A stretch of 64,000 bases of DNA from Salegentibacter sp. 24 (GTDB lineage: Bacteria; Bacteroidota; Bacteroidia; Flavobacteriales; Flavobacteriaceae), in assembly GCF_004362395.1 (NCBI RefSeq), contig NZ_SNWE01000006.1, positions 1-64,000 of the forward strand, given 5' to 3'. A program made the position numbers and the translations under genes. The notes below the pieces were generated by a model. That model did not search any database. It had not been told where the DNA came from and worked only from the letters and a program-made list of their open reading frames with translations. Each line of letters opens with the position of its first letter. The stretch's first letter is position 1. This document shows positions 54,591 through 63,350 of the stretch, piece by piece.

Positions 54591-54917
54591 ATGAAAGCAA
54601 AAGTTTTAATTGTGCTATTAGCTTGCCTGCTAATAGCATGCGGATCTATAATGGAACCCGATTCAGATGACATCATAAGACAACCTGAAGATGCTCCTGC
54701 AAAATTCACCCTGGCAAAAGGTATGTTTTTTGAAGAAAACACCTGTAAAAGTCCGATGTTAGATCCCAAAGATGGCACGGAACTTATTATGATTCGTTCC
54801 TGGGGCAATGGAATTGGAGATTATAGGGTGCCCAAATATAAGTATGGTCTAAATCATAATGAATATGTACGTTTAAATTGTGAAACCGGCCAACTTATCG
54901 GGATTGTAAAAAAGTAA
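54591..54917 (+). CDS. Small lipoprotein (108 aa)
   Basis: MKAKVLIVLLACLLIACGS is a lipoprotein signal peptide with lipobox LIAC (lipidated Cys17). The mature part is about 90 residues, with PAKFTLAKGMFFEENTC, a second Cys (about 53) and another Cys near residue 99 (LNCETGQLIG). The two mature cysteines could form a disulfide. No known family. It lies 65 bases after the lactonase-like gene; a hairpin precedes its ATG. Confidence 0.8.
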   Translation: MKAKVLIVLLACLLIACGSIMEPDSDDIIRQPEDAPAKFTLAKGMFFEENTCKSPMLDPKDGTELIMIRSWGNGIGDYRVPKYKYGLNHNEYVRLNCETGQLIGIVKK

Positions 54918-54938
54918 TCTTTGATAACTATTCGAAAA

Positions 54939-54971
54939 GACCTCACAGGTAGAAAAATTCCCTGAGAGGTC
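54939..54971 (+). terminator. Hairpin between convergent genes
   Basis: GACCTCACAGG (54939-54949) pairs with CCTGAGAGGTC (54961-54971) with one mismatch and an 11-base loop. No proper U-run follows, so the terminator call is weak. Confidence 0.4.
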
Positions 54972-54990
54972 TCTAAAGTTTTCCAAAAGA

Positions 54991-55911
54991 TTATCTGCTT
55001 TCAACTTCCTGAATAACAAAAAATCCATCATTTCCCTGAGCCTGATAAAGCGGCATAAAAATCCTGCCCTCCCATTGGCTTTTGACTTCTTTGCCATTGT
55101 GTTTTGCGAGAAGTTCTCCTTTTTTAATTTTCTGAAAATTCTCATATCCCGGTTGCATCTCAAAGACATCAGAGTCTTTAAGTCCTTGACGATGTACCAG
55201 TTCGAAAGTTTTTTGTGCCGGAGCATTCTTTTCTGTAAAACGGGTTACACATTCAGGGTAGGTTTGAATTTTTGAAATATCTAGTTTGCAAGCCTCCTTT
55301 AGGGCCAGCCAGATAACCCCTTCGTGATTTTCAACTGAAGTTTTATCTTCATGTTGTCCGGCTTCAAATACAAAGCCGGTCATGCCTATTCGGCTTAAGT
55401 AATGATCTATATCTCCGGTAATGATATCGCTAAATCCGCGTACGATATAGGTGGGAAAATTGTGCGCCCACATATCATTATCATTTACTTCCTGAACCGA
55501 AACATAGGGTAAACTTGCCGATGAAGTCGTGTGGCAGTCCAAGAAGTACCGTTTGGTGAAATCTTTTTCCGGAAATTGGTTTAAGATCTCTATGATCTGC
55601 CACATTTCTTTTTGTTCGTGGGTTATGGATTTTTTTTGTTCAATATTTTCTTTAGTCCAAACGCGGTTAAGGTCCTCATCTATATAACGCTTGTTCAGGT
55701 TAAGGGCTTTGTGATTACCGGATACCCCAACTATAGTCCCTTCAATTATTGGTTTGGTTTTTTCCAGCTGTTTAAATACTTCTTCCAAAGCTTTTACTCC
55801 ACTAGGCTCGTTGCCGTGAATTCCTGCAGTTACAAAAAGTAAAGGTCCTTTATTATTACTGGTATACTTCCCAATTATTCTGGGAATATTTTTGTTTGAT
55901 GGATTACTCAT
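54991..55911 (-). CDS. M14-type metallohydrolase (succinylglutamate desuccinylase/aspartoacylase family)
   Basis: The 306-residue soluble protein has the zinc site of the family: HGNEPSG (His32, Glu35) and LDCHTTS (His127). The substrate-binding Arg occurs in DLNR (about 80-83), and the catalytic Glu in VFEAGQHE (Glu183). A C-terminal beta domain (about 215-306) resembles that of AstE/aspartoacylase. The fold is that of M14 carboxypeptidases. The family hydrolyses an amide bond next to a carboxylate. It is the last gene of an operon with an ATP-grasp ligase and a DUF1704 peptidase; its true substrate is unknown. Confidence 0.92.
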   Translation of the reverse strand: MSNPSNKNIPRIIGKYTSNNKGPLLFVTAGIHGNEPSGVKALEEVFKQLEKTKPIIEGTIVGVSGNHKALNLNKRYIDEDLNRVWTKENIEQKKSITHEQKEMWQIIEILNQFPEKDFTKRYFLDCHTTSSASLPYVSVQEVNDNDMWAHNFPTYIVRGFSDIITGDIDHYLSRIGMTGFVFEAGQHEDKTSVENHEGVIWLALKEACKLDISKIQTYPECVTRFTEKNAPAQKTFELVHRQGLKDSDVFEMQPGYENFQKIKKGELLAKHNGKEVKSQWEGRIFMPLYQAQGNDGFFVIQEVESR

Positions 55912-55932
55912 AATGTATTTTTTCTATTCTTC

Positions 55933-56982
55933 TTATTCCATACAGGCGATTTCCCTGTTATCAAATTGATGGCCGTAAAGCACTTTATATTCCACCTTAC
56001 GTTCAATTGCTTCTATTACGGTACCAGTGAAATCCGGTAAACCAATATCCTTAAAATGCTCCATGCCTCCGGGGCTCAAAACATTGATTTCAATAAGTTT
56101 ATCTTTTACCACATCAAGACCAACGAAAAAAAGACCGTCACGGATTAGCTTGGGAGCGGTCAGATCTACAATTCGTTGCATTTCCGGGGTAAGGTCGCTA
56201 CTATCTGCAGTGGCACCCAATGCGAAATTACTCCGAAATTCACCTTCCCCACTTACACGCCTGATAATGGCCTGCTTACCATCTTTTACCATAACGCGAC
56301 CATTCATTAGAATAATTCTAACATCCCCATCTTTTACGGCTGGAAGGAACTCCTGAGCTATAACATAACCATCCTGACTAATGGTTTCAATTATCTGGTT
56401 GATGTTTTTTTCATTTTCATCAATAAGAAAAACGTTTTGGCCCCCGGATCCTTCTAAAGGCTTCAAAACAATTTTCTTATTGTTCTTTTCCCAAAACCTC
56501 AAAATATCTTCCTTGTTTCTGGTTATTAAAGAATCTGGCTTTATTTCCTGAGGAAGTTCTTCAAAATAAAGTTTATCAATAAAGGCATGGGATAGGGCAT
56601 AGGCATCATTCAACACTAAAACTCCCTGTTGCTGCATCATTCTTCCAAAAGCAACTCCCGCTTGCTCTGCCCATTCCCGGCCAGAATCCTCTTCTGTAGG
56701 ATTATTCCTAATAAAAAGCACGTCCAGTTTTGTTGACTGAATTCTCTTTTTTCTGGCTTTGGAACTCTGTAAAGCTTCCAGAAACTTTTTAGGAGATTTT
56801 GTTTTTGTGTTTTTAGGCACTTGAGTACTATTTATACTTATAGGAGCATCATGGTGGAAGTTGAAATCACCAACCCCCATAGCATACACTTCGTGGCCCC
56901 GAGCGTGGGCAGTGGTCATTAACATTACCGATGTTCCACAGCTCTCATTTTCAATATCGTTTAATACAAAGCAAATCTTCAT
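55933..56982 (-). CDS. Glutathione synthetase-like ATP-grasp ligase
   Basis: The 349-residue protein has the ATP-grasp fold: an N-terminal Rossmann-like part (MKICFVLNDI), the lid and ATP site VLKPLEGSGGQNVFLI (about 172-187), AQEFLPAVKDGDVRIILMNGR (about 209-229), the GEFRSNFALGA loop, and the Mg-binding GLDVVKDKLIEINVLSPGG (Glu298, Asn300). It resembles GshB. Such ligases join a carboxylate to an amine via acyl phosphate; here the partners are unknown. It overlaps the upstream DUF1704 gene by 4 bases (ATGA) and lies 21 bases before the M14-type gene. Confidence 0.93.
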   Translation of the reverse strand: MKICFVLNDIENESCGTSVMLMTTAHARGHEVYAMGVGDFNFHHDAPISINSTQVPKNTKTKSPKKFLEALQSSKARKKRIQSTKLDVLFIRNNPTEEDSGREWAEQAGVAFGRMMQQQGVLVLNDAYALSHAFIDKLYFEELPQEIKPDSLITRNKEDILRFWEKNNKKIVLKPLEGSGGQNVFLIDENEKNINQIIETISQDGYVIAQEFLPAVKDGDVRIILMNGRVMVKDGKQAIIRRVSGEGEFRSNFALGATADSSDLTPEMQRIVDLTAPKLIRDGLFFVGLDVVKDKLIEINVLSPGGMEHFKDIGLPDFTGTVIEAIERKVEYKVLYGHQFDNREIACME

Positions 56983-58826
56983 TTTGTTATCATTTGTGAT
57001 AGGGGTAATCCCTCTCTGATTAGGTTTAATTTGTTGGTAATATTCTCGGTTAATAAATAACTTGGACGCAATGCGCCAGTTTTTAATACTTTTCTTTCGG
57101 TTAACTCTTCAATAATTTTGGTGTGTTTTAATCCGAATTTTCCAGCTAGTAAAGGTTCATATTCCCCTCCATTTTGAAGATGGTCACGAAGCTGTACCAA
57201 GCCTTTTAGATAAATAATATCTTTCAGAAATCCACCTCCCTGCATAATTCTGGAAGTAATATTAAATGCTCTTTCGGCAGAAAATCCATAATCCATTTTT
57301 AGTAATCTGAAAAGTTGTGGAAACTCGGCTCCTTCCATTAAAGCAGATCCCGCAATTACCCTTCCGGCAAGCGTTCGTAACCTATTAGCTGTAAGCCCGT
57401 CTACTAAATATTCAGACATCACTGCAAGTCCTTCTTGAAGTGGATCATAGTCGGCAAGCCCACTACTGAGTAACTCTAAAGGTTGACGTGTTCCGTTGTA
57501 ATGGGTAAGCACATGAGTTCCTACTTCGTGTTGAATAAGTGCTGTGGCCTCTGTTTTATTCATGTTATAATCCGCTGGCACATATAATTCACCATTGTTA
57601 ACCATCATAATATTCACGTCTTTTCGGATGTGAACTTTACTTTTGAAATTTTTGTCCTGTTCTGCAAAATAATCGAACTCCCGACGGGCAAGACTACTAA
57701 AGCCTTTAGCATCTATTATTTCTGTATTTCCAGAGGTTTCAGCTTCATCTACTTCCCGTAGTATTTTTCCTGCTTCCTGACTTAATTTCGGGCTTAAGCC
57801 TTTGTAAAGCCGGATACTATTATAAAAGAAATTAGAGGTCCCTCGCTCACTTAACATAGTAATTTGCTGATCCAGCTCTTCCCGCTTTTCCCTGAAAATA
57901 TGCGACATCGCCGGATCGTCTATTTCTTCAATTTTAAGATTATAAAGTTCTCTTTTTAAAAGATCCGGATCTATTGGAAGCAAGCGATAGTGGTAGTCTA
58001 ATACTTTTTCGTAGTTACTTTCAAAAAAAGTGTTTTTAATATCTTGGATATTCGCAGGCGAGACCAACCATAAAAACTGATAAGAACGCTCTATTTTGGC
58101 CAAAGCTTTATCTACTTCGAATACTTTTTCTTTAAGGTGCTTTCGTCCCAGAGCCAAATAACTTCCTACGCCACTGGTGGTTTGAACCCTAACATAATCA
58201 AAAATCGCCTTATGAATACAGGTTATAAGATAATCTTTAAACTCTCTGAGGAAAACAGGGTAGAGTTCATTATTCTCATCACGGTAAACCGGTGGAATTT
58301 CAAGACCTACGATTACAGCTCCTGATTTTTTTGCTTCCTCAATGCTTAAAAGTTCCTGATCGCCCTCTTTTTGACGATTAGGGGTATCTTTAATTTCAGC
58401 TTTTAAATAAAGTCCAGAAAAGGATTCATTTATTTTATTAAGTTCTCTTTCCAAAACCTTTACCGAGGTTGGTAATTTTTGTGCAGGCGCTTTTATTGTG
58501 AAACAATTGTTTGGTTCACCTGTATAAATCTCAAAAATCATATAAGATTTAAAATCTGAAGACAGCTTATCGGAAAGGGCGTATATCAGTTTCTGGTAAG
58601 CTTCAAAAAACTTATCCCCAATAAGTAAATAGGAAGCCTCACTAATAATTATTCTCTCGGTACCAATATCGTTCTGCTTTTTTCGATATACCACCAGGTA
58701 AGGTAAATTATCCTCTATATGGATTAAGCCCCCACCGGGAAGAGTAGCCCCTATTTTCCCGTCTTCTTCAAGGATTGTTAAAATTTGTTTAATTGATTTC
58801 TCCGATAATTCAGATATCTCCAGCAT
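56979..58826 (-). CDS. DUF1704 / MATCAP-like metallopeptidase (QEGLA motif)
   Basis: The 615-residue protein belongs to DUF1704, in databases 'flavohemoglobin expression-modulating QEGLA motif protein'. The zinc site is HEVGTH (433-438), the third ligand candidate is Glu465 in QEGLA (464-468), and the family's NxTRQ follows at 444. The same HExxxH arrangement is found in human MATCAP, a tubulin tyrosine carboxypeptidase. The N-terminal 350 residues are helical and not recognised. It is the first gene of the operon and is coupled by ATGA to the ATP-grasp gene. I see no -7 box upstream, so the promoter is unknown. Confidence 0.93.
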   Translation of the reverse strand: MLEISELSEKSIKQILTILEEDGKIGATLPGGGLIHIEDNLPYLVVYRKKQNDIGTERIIISEASYLLIGDKFFEAYQKLIYALSDKLSSDFKSYMIFEIYTGEPNNCFTIKAPAQKLPTSVKVLERELNKINESFSGLYLKAEIKDTPNRQKEGDQELLSIEEAKKSGAVIVGLEIPPVYRDENNELYPVFLREFKDYLITCIHKAIFDYVRVQTTSGVGSYLALGRKHLKEKVFEVDKALAKIERSYQFLWLVSPANIQDIKNTFFESNYEKVLDYHYRLLPIDPDLLKRELYNLKIEEIDDPAMSHIFREKREELDQQITMLSERGTSNFFYNSIRLYKGLSPKLSQEAGKILREVDEAETSGNTEIIDAKGFSSLARREFDYFAEQDKNFKSKVHIRKDVNIMMVNNGELYVPADYNMNKTEATALIQHEVGTHVLTHYNGTRQPLELLSSGLADYDPLQEGLAVMSEYLVDGLTANRLRTLAGRVIAGSALMEGAEFPQLFRLLKMDYGFSAERAFNITSRIMQGGGFLKDIIYLKGLVQLRDHLQNGGEYEPLLAGKFGLKHTKIIEELTERKVLKTGALRPSYLLTENITNKLNLIREGLPLSQMITK

Positions 58827-59031
58827 TATGCGTTTCTTCTAAATTTTTAAATTAAATACTATTAAACCAAAACCCCTGTTTTTAAGCCAAATAAATAGTC
58901 AGATTATGGTTGAACAATAATTAAATTTAGAAAGAAAACTAGGGAAATCTATCCTACAAGCCTACTTTGGGTTTTATTTAAGAGATAGCGTAAATAATTA
59001 CTTAAATGCGCAAAAGACTTCTAAAATTAAT

Positions 59032-60120
59032 TTAATTCTTTTTTTTAAGCTCTTCTTTGGCTTTTTCCTCCAGGTTTCTTATTTGCTCTCTCGCATCTTT
59101 TAATTCCTCTTTAGTCGGTGGTTTGGGCTTTTGTTCTTCAGCTTTATCCGGCTCAAGATTGAGCTCTATATAAATGGGAAAGTGATCTGAATCTATGTCG
59201 CTGCCTAATTTAAAATCGGCCACTCTAAATTCTTCGGTTACAAAAATATGGTCTAGAGACCATCGCATAATAGAACTGGTGGCATCAAAAGAATTATAGA
59301 AACCACGCCCAACCCTGGTATTTAATAGACCTCCAACATTTTGGAATAGTGCTGTGGTAGCTGACCAGGCTACATCGTTAAAATCTCCTGCAACCACAAC
59401 CGGAAGCCTTGAGTCCTTTGCCATAAATGCGATTTTCATCATTTCAGCATCCCTTGCAGTAGAAGAAGGGTTATGCTGGGGCATAGGTGGAGTGGGATGT
59501 ATCGCATGGAACATAATGTCCTTACCAGATCTCAATTCAAGAACACTATGAATAGAAGGAATACTGTCGTCCACCAAATAACTAATTCGGGGTTTTTTAA
59601 GCTTTAGCCGGGAATAAAATAACATCCCATAGGTATTATCCAGAGGAACTTCAATTTTATAGGGATATGTATCAGTTATCACCGATAGATCCTCCTTCCA
59701 ACGCGTATTGGTCTCAGTAAAAAGTAAAACATCCGGGTTCTGTTTTTTAATATCGGCAATAAGCTTTTTTGGATTTTTATTTTTCTGCAATACGTTAGCC
59801 GCGTATAAACTAAATTTATTGGTAAAATTCTCTTCGGAAACTTCCCCAACTTCGTAATTATCGTGTGGAAAATAAGGATAAATCTTAATCACCTGAAAAA
59901 AGAAACAACCAAGCAATACAACCATAAAGACATAATCTTCGACTCGTTTTATATCAAACCTGATAAAATAGGCAGCAATCGCTGTAAGGGTGAGCAGAGT
60001 TAACTGAATATGTAAGTAATCAAAAATGCGAATCCACCAAAAGTCAGCAGCTATTAATGGAATCAGAGTCATCAGAACGGCTATGATTCCAAAGACCTGA
60101 AGAAAACCTTTCAATGTCAT
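59032..60120 (-). CDS. Membrane-anchored endonuclease/exonuclease/phosphatase family protein
   Basis: The 362-residue protein has three N-terminal membrane helices (about 5-22, 31-49, 60-80) and then an EEP domain (about 95-320) with FTETNTRW, AIHPTPP (catalytic His), VVAGDFNDV, LDHIFV and DSDHFPI. The C-terminal tail (about 325-362) is Lys/Glu-rich and should form a coiled coil. The family has endonuclease, phosphatase and lipid phosphatase members, so the substrate is open. It stands alone with about 200 bases upstream of the DUF1704 gene side and 121 bases on the other. Confidence 0.9.
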   Translation of the reverse strand: MTLKGFLQVFGIIAVLMTLIPLIAADFWWIRIFDYLHIQLTLLTLTAIAAYFIRFDIKRVEDYVFMVVLLGCFFFQVIKIYPYFPHDNYEVGEVSEENFTNKFSLYAANVLQKNKNPKKLIADIKKQNPDVLLFTETNTRWKEDLSVITDTYPYKIEVPLDNTYGMLFYSRLKLKKPRISYLVDDSIPSIHSVLELRSGKDIMFHAIHPTPPMPQHNPSSTARDAEMMKIAFMAKDSRLPVVVAGDFNDVAWSATTALFQNVGGLLNTRVGRGFYNSFDATSSIMRWSLDHIFVTEEFRVADFKLGSDIDSDHFPIYIELNLEPDKAEEQKPKPPTKEELKDAREQIRNLEEKAKEELKKKN

Positions 60121-60241
60121 TTTTATTTGAGTTGTTTAGCGAATTGAAATATACTCGTTAATTCGTATTTCATTCTTAAAGGAAATCTAAAAGTTAAAAG
60201 GGCTGTAATTAAGCCTAATTTATTTTAAATCAAGTTTTAAT

Positions 60242-61549
60242 TCATAGATTCTTTCCAGGCGTGTTAACTGTATCTTTTTTAATGAGATAATCTCGAATAT
60301 CATCTCCCGAGGGTGCTTCGAATAATTGAAGATCAAAAAAGGAAACGGCAGCAATAACGTGGTCAAAAATATCCGCAGTAATGTATTCAAAATTTTCCCA
60401 GCGTTTATCCCGGCTAAAACATAGAATCTCTAAAGGGATTCCGTGTTCCGTAGGCTGCAAATGTCGCACAATAATGTACATTTCTTTGTGAACAGCGGAG
60501 TGATTGTTTAAATAAGTATCTATATACTTTCTAAAAATACCTAAGTTCGTTTGGTTTCTTCCGTTAAGGGGTAACTTGGTATCCACTTTATTTGTTTTAT
60601 TATACTCGTTTATTTCTTGTTGCCTTTCTTCAAGGTACGTTGAAATTAACTGGATGTTTTTAAATTTTTCAAAATCTTCCGGAGTGATAAATTTTACAGA
60701 ATTCTGCTTAATAAAAATTGAACGTTTAATTCTTCTTCCTGGAGATTCCTGCATCCCCCGCCAGTTTTGAAAAGATTCAGAAATTAGACTGTAGGTAGGG
60801 ATGGATGTAAAGGTATTATCGAAATTCTGAACTCTAACTGTGGCCAGGGTAATTTCAGTCACGGTACCATCGGCACCATATTTACTAAAGGTAATCCAGT
60901 CTCCAATTCTCACTATATCGTTAACAGTAACCTGAATAGAAGCTACAAACCCTAAAATAGTATCTTTAAAGATTAATAATAGGATGGCAGAGGCCGCACC
61001 CAAAGAAATAATAAATTTAAGAACATCTTTTTGGGTAAGCTCTGCGACTATAAATAATAAAGCAAAAAGCCAGACAATGATCATCACTACCTGTATATAG
61101 CTTTCCACAGGTTTATCCTGGAAGTTTTCTAAGGTTTTCAAATAGCCTTTTGTCGTCCGTAATAGACTTCTAATAATCCAAACTATAAGTAATATGATAT
61201 AAATGTCTATCAGGTAAAAGAATGCTTTAATGGCTAATGGAAAATCCACTAGAATATAAGGTAGCGAGAGATAGACTATAATAATCGGGAGTATCTGACC
61301 TATATATTTAGGAAACTTTGTCTTAATAAGAAAATCGTCAAAAGTAGTTTGTGTCTTGTTACTGAAGGTTTTAAAGGCTTCGATCACAAATGTTTTTATC
61401 AGATAATTTAAACCGATAATCAGAAGGATCAGGATTAAAAGATTGAGGAGTAAATTAAAATAAAGGGCGACTGTGGGGTTTACACCCTGGTCAATGAGAA
61501 AAGTTTCAAAAAGACAAATTAGGTTTTTAAATCCTTCCGATAAGTTCAT
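60242..61549 (-). CDS. Mechanosensitive ion channel (MscS family, YbdG-like)
   Basis: The 435-residue protein has five predicted helices (about 20-215). The MscS pore helix and beta domain follow (about 180-280: LKFIISLGAASAILLLIFKDTILGFVASIQVTVNDIVRIGDWITF), with GADGTVTEITLATVRVQNFDN, and a long C-terminal domain. The length and the extended C-terminus are closer to YbdG than MscS. Such channels open on osmotic downshift. It begins 3 bases after the DUF3817 gene on the same strand. Confidence 0.93.
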   Translation of the reverse strand: MNLSEGFKNLICLFETFLIDQGVNPTVALYFNLLLNLLILILLIIGLNYLIKTFVIEAFKTFSNKTQTTFDDFLIKTKFPKYIGQILPIIIVYLSLPYILVDFPLAIKAFFYLIDIYIILLIVWIIRSLLRTTKGYLKTLENFQDKPVESYIQVVMIIVWLFALLFIVAELTQKDVLKFIISLGAASAILLLIFKDTILGFVASIQVTVNDIVRIGDWITFSKYGADGTVTEITLATVRVQNFDNTFTSIPTYSLISESFQNWRGMQESPGRRIKRSIFIKQNSVKFITPEDFEKFKNIQLISTYLEERQQEINEYNKTNKVDTKLPLNGRNQTNLGIFRKYIDTYLNNHSAVHKEMYIIVRHLQPTEHGIPLEILCFSRDKRWENFEYITADIFDHVIAAVSFFDLQLFEAPSGDDIRDYLIKKDTVNTPGKNL

Positions 61550-61552
61550 AAT

Positions 61553-61837
61553 TTAGAGATATTTTTTTTCAACATAAAAAGGCCCAAATGGGACAAGGGA
61601 ACAACCCAAAATAATTAAGAGTTCTTTAAAACTCCAATTTAGAGGTTTAAATAACCAAATAGCGCCGATTACATATGCAATAAAAAGTACCCCGTGAGCC
61701 ATACCTATTTGTTGTACCATTTGGGGCATTTCCCAAATATATTTTAATGGCATCGCAATAAAAAGCAATAATAAAAATGAGAGGCCTTCAAGAATACTCA
61801 CATATTTAAAAACCATTTTTTGTTTTTTTAAGGGCAT
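61553..61837 (-). CDS. DUF3817 membrane protein
   Basis: Three membrane helices (about 10-30, 45-65 and 72-90) and the motif MVFKYVSILEGLSFLLLLFIAMPLKY are typical of DUF3817. I start it at ATG 61837 (MPLKKQK, 94 aa); the in-frame TTG at 61858 lies on the promoter box. It shares a transcript with the mechanosensitive channel gene, from which it is 3 bases away. Confidence 0.85.
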   Translation of the reverse strand: MPLKKQKMVFKYVSILEGLSFLLLLFIAMPLKYIWEMPQMVQQIGMAHGVLFIAYVIGAIWLFKPLNWSFKELLIILGCSLVPFGPFYVEKKYL

Positions 61838-61855
61838 AATATATTTTTTAGATTG

Positions 61856-61863
61856 CAAAGATA
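61856..61863 (-). promoter_or_regulatory. -7 box of the DUF3817/channel operon (TATCTTTG)
   Basis: TATCTTTG on the minus strand matches TAnnTTTG exactly and ends 18 bases before the ATG at 61837. No clear -33 TTG. Confidence 0.55.
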
Positions 61864-61993
61864 GGTTTTATAGAGATTCTGGTCTTTTTGATTAAGTTTT
61901 AGTTCAATCTTTTTTTAATTCTGAATTAGTATTTGCTCTATGGGTTTTACAAATTCATTTTTATTAATTTGCATACCAACAAAATTTTAAAAA

Positions 61994-63034
61994 ATGAGCT
62001 CTAAAATATTGGTTACCGGTGGACTTGGATTTATAGGTTCTCACACGGTAGTTGCACTCCTGGAACAGGGTTATGAAGTGGTTATTATAGATAACCTGTC
62101 CAATTCTTCAATAGATGTCCTGGCCGGAATAACCAAAATCACTCAAAAGACTCCAATTTTTGAGAATATAGACCTTCGTAATAAATCGGAAGTAAAGGAT
62201 TTTTTTGAAAAATACCCGGATATAGAAGGAGTAATTCACTTTGCTGCTTCTAAAGCAGTGGGAGAAAGTGTTGAAAACCCTCTATTGTATTACGAGAATA
62301 ACCTTGCGAGTTTAATTTATCTGCTGCAGGAGTTACAGTTGAAGGAAAAGGCATATTTTATCTTTAGTTCTTCTTGTACAGTCTATGGTCAGGCTGATAG
62401 CTTGCCAATTACTGAAAACGCCCCGGTAAAAAAAGCGGAATCTCCTTATGGAAATACCAAGCAAATAGGAGAGGAGATCATTACGGATACAGCAAAGATA
62501 AACAAGAATTTTAAGTCGATTTCTCTTCGATATTTTAATCCCATAGGTGCGCATCCTTCCGCTGAAATTGGAGAACTACCAATTGGTACTCCCCAAAATT
62601 TAATTCCTTTTATTACGCAAACCGCCATAGGAAAAAGAAAGGAACTATCGGTTTTTGGTGATGATTATCCTACACCAGATGGCACTTGTATAAGAGATTA
62701 TATTCATGTCATGGATCTGGCTCAAGCCCATGTAGTGGCTTTGGAACGACTTCATAAAAATAAAGAAAAAAGCAATTTTGAAGTCTTCAACCTGGGAACA
62801 GGAAAAGGTAGTTCTGTTTTAGAGGTAATTAATTCTTTTGAACGCTCAACCGGCGAAAAACTACCTTATAAAATTGTGGCCCGAAGGGAAGGAGATATTA
62901 TTGCTGCCTATGCTGATACACAAAAGGCCAACGAAGAATTAGGTTGGAAAACTGAAAAACATTTGGATGAAGCATTAAAAAGTGCTTGGGACTGGCAGAA
63001 AGAGGTTGTAAGAAGAGAGGAGAAAGAAAATTAA
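61994..63034 (+). CDS. galE: UDP-glucose 4-epimerase
   Basis: GalE interconverts UDP-glucose and UDP-galactose with bound NAD. The 346-residue protein shows VTGGLGFIGSHTVV (Rossmann), FAASKAVGES, FSSSCTVYG with the catalytic Ser/Thr, YGNTK (Tyr-x3-Lys), and LRYFNPIGAHPSAEIGE. The C-terminal sugar-binding domain (from about 185) includes GTCIRDYIHVMDLAQAH. A strong terminator follows. It is a lone gene, so it may serve general surface polysaccharide supply. Confidence 0.96.
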   Translation: MSSKILVTGGLGFIGSHTVVALLEQGYEVVIIDNLSNSSIDVLAGITKITQKTPIFENIDLRNKSEVKDFFEKYPDIEGVIHFAASKAVGESVENPLLYYENNLASLIYLLQELQLKEKAYFIFSSSCTVYGQADSLPITENAPVKKAESPYGNTKQIGEEIITDTAKINKNFKSISLRYFNPIGAHPSAEIGELPIGTPQNLIPFITQTAIGKRKELSVFGDDYPTPDGTCIRDYIHVMDLAQAHVVALERLHKNKEKSNFEVFNLGTGKGSSVLEVINSFERSTGEKLPYKIVARREGDIIAAYADTQKANEELGWKTEKHLDEALKSAWDWQKEVVRREEKEN

Positions 63035-63047
63035 TTTTTTAATTTTA

Positions 63048-63085
63048 ATCAAAAAGGTCTGGTTTTAAGTCCAGACCTTTTTGAT
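63048..63085 (+). terminator. Bidirectional terminator of galE and the Pmp3-like gene
   Basis: ATCAAAAAGGTCTGG (63048-63062) and CCAGACCTTTTTGAT (63071-63085) form a perfect 15-bp stem with an 8-base loop and flanking A/T runs. Confidence 0.9.
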
Positions 63086-63100
63086 TTGCTGTTGTTAAAA

Positions 63101-63253
63101 TTATCTTGTTCCATTTACTATGAAGGCATGGATCACCCCTGGAATCCAGCCCAAGGCGGTTAACAATAAACTTATTAAAAAAGTAACTCCTAAGCCATGT
63201 TTTAAAAAAACAGCCAATGGTGGTAATAGAATATTTAGAATGATCGTTAACAT
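63101..63253 (-). CDS. Pmp3/YqaE-family small membrane protein
   Basis: ATG 63253 opens a 50-codon frame ending at 63101. The product begins MLTIILNILLPPLAVFLKHG, continues with GVTFLISLLLTALGWIPGVIHAFIV and ends NGTR. The two helices with PPLAV and GWIPGVIHA motifs are the Pmp3 (UPF0057) signature. Members are stress-linked plasma membrane proteins; the mechanism is unclear. Because it is only 50 residues, automatic callers may miss it. A longer minus-strand frame over the same bases (63045-63281) is a shadow. Confidence 0.92.
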   Translation of the reverse strand: MLTIILNILLPPLAVFLKHGLGVTFLISLLLTALGWIPGVIHAFIVNGTR

Positions 63254-63350
63254 AATTATTTTTTTTATTGGTTATTTCCATCGAAATTACGTAGAAAAAC
63301 CACTCCTTTAATTAGATTTAACGAGTTCTTGGTATGGGTTTAACAAAATA

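Noticed and set aside
61838-61858. TTG start for the DUF3817 gene at 61858
   Set aside because: The TTG lies on the -7 box; ATG 61837 is the first usable start.
63045-63281. 78-codon minus-strand frame
   Set aside because: It is a shadow of the Pmp3-family gene in another frame and includes the galE terminator.
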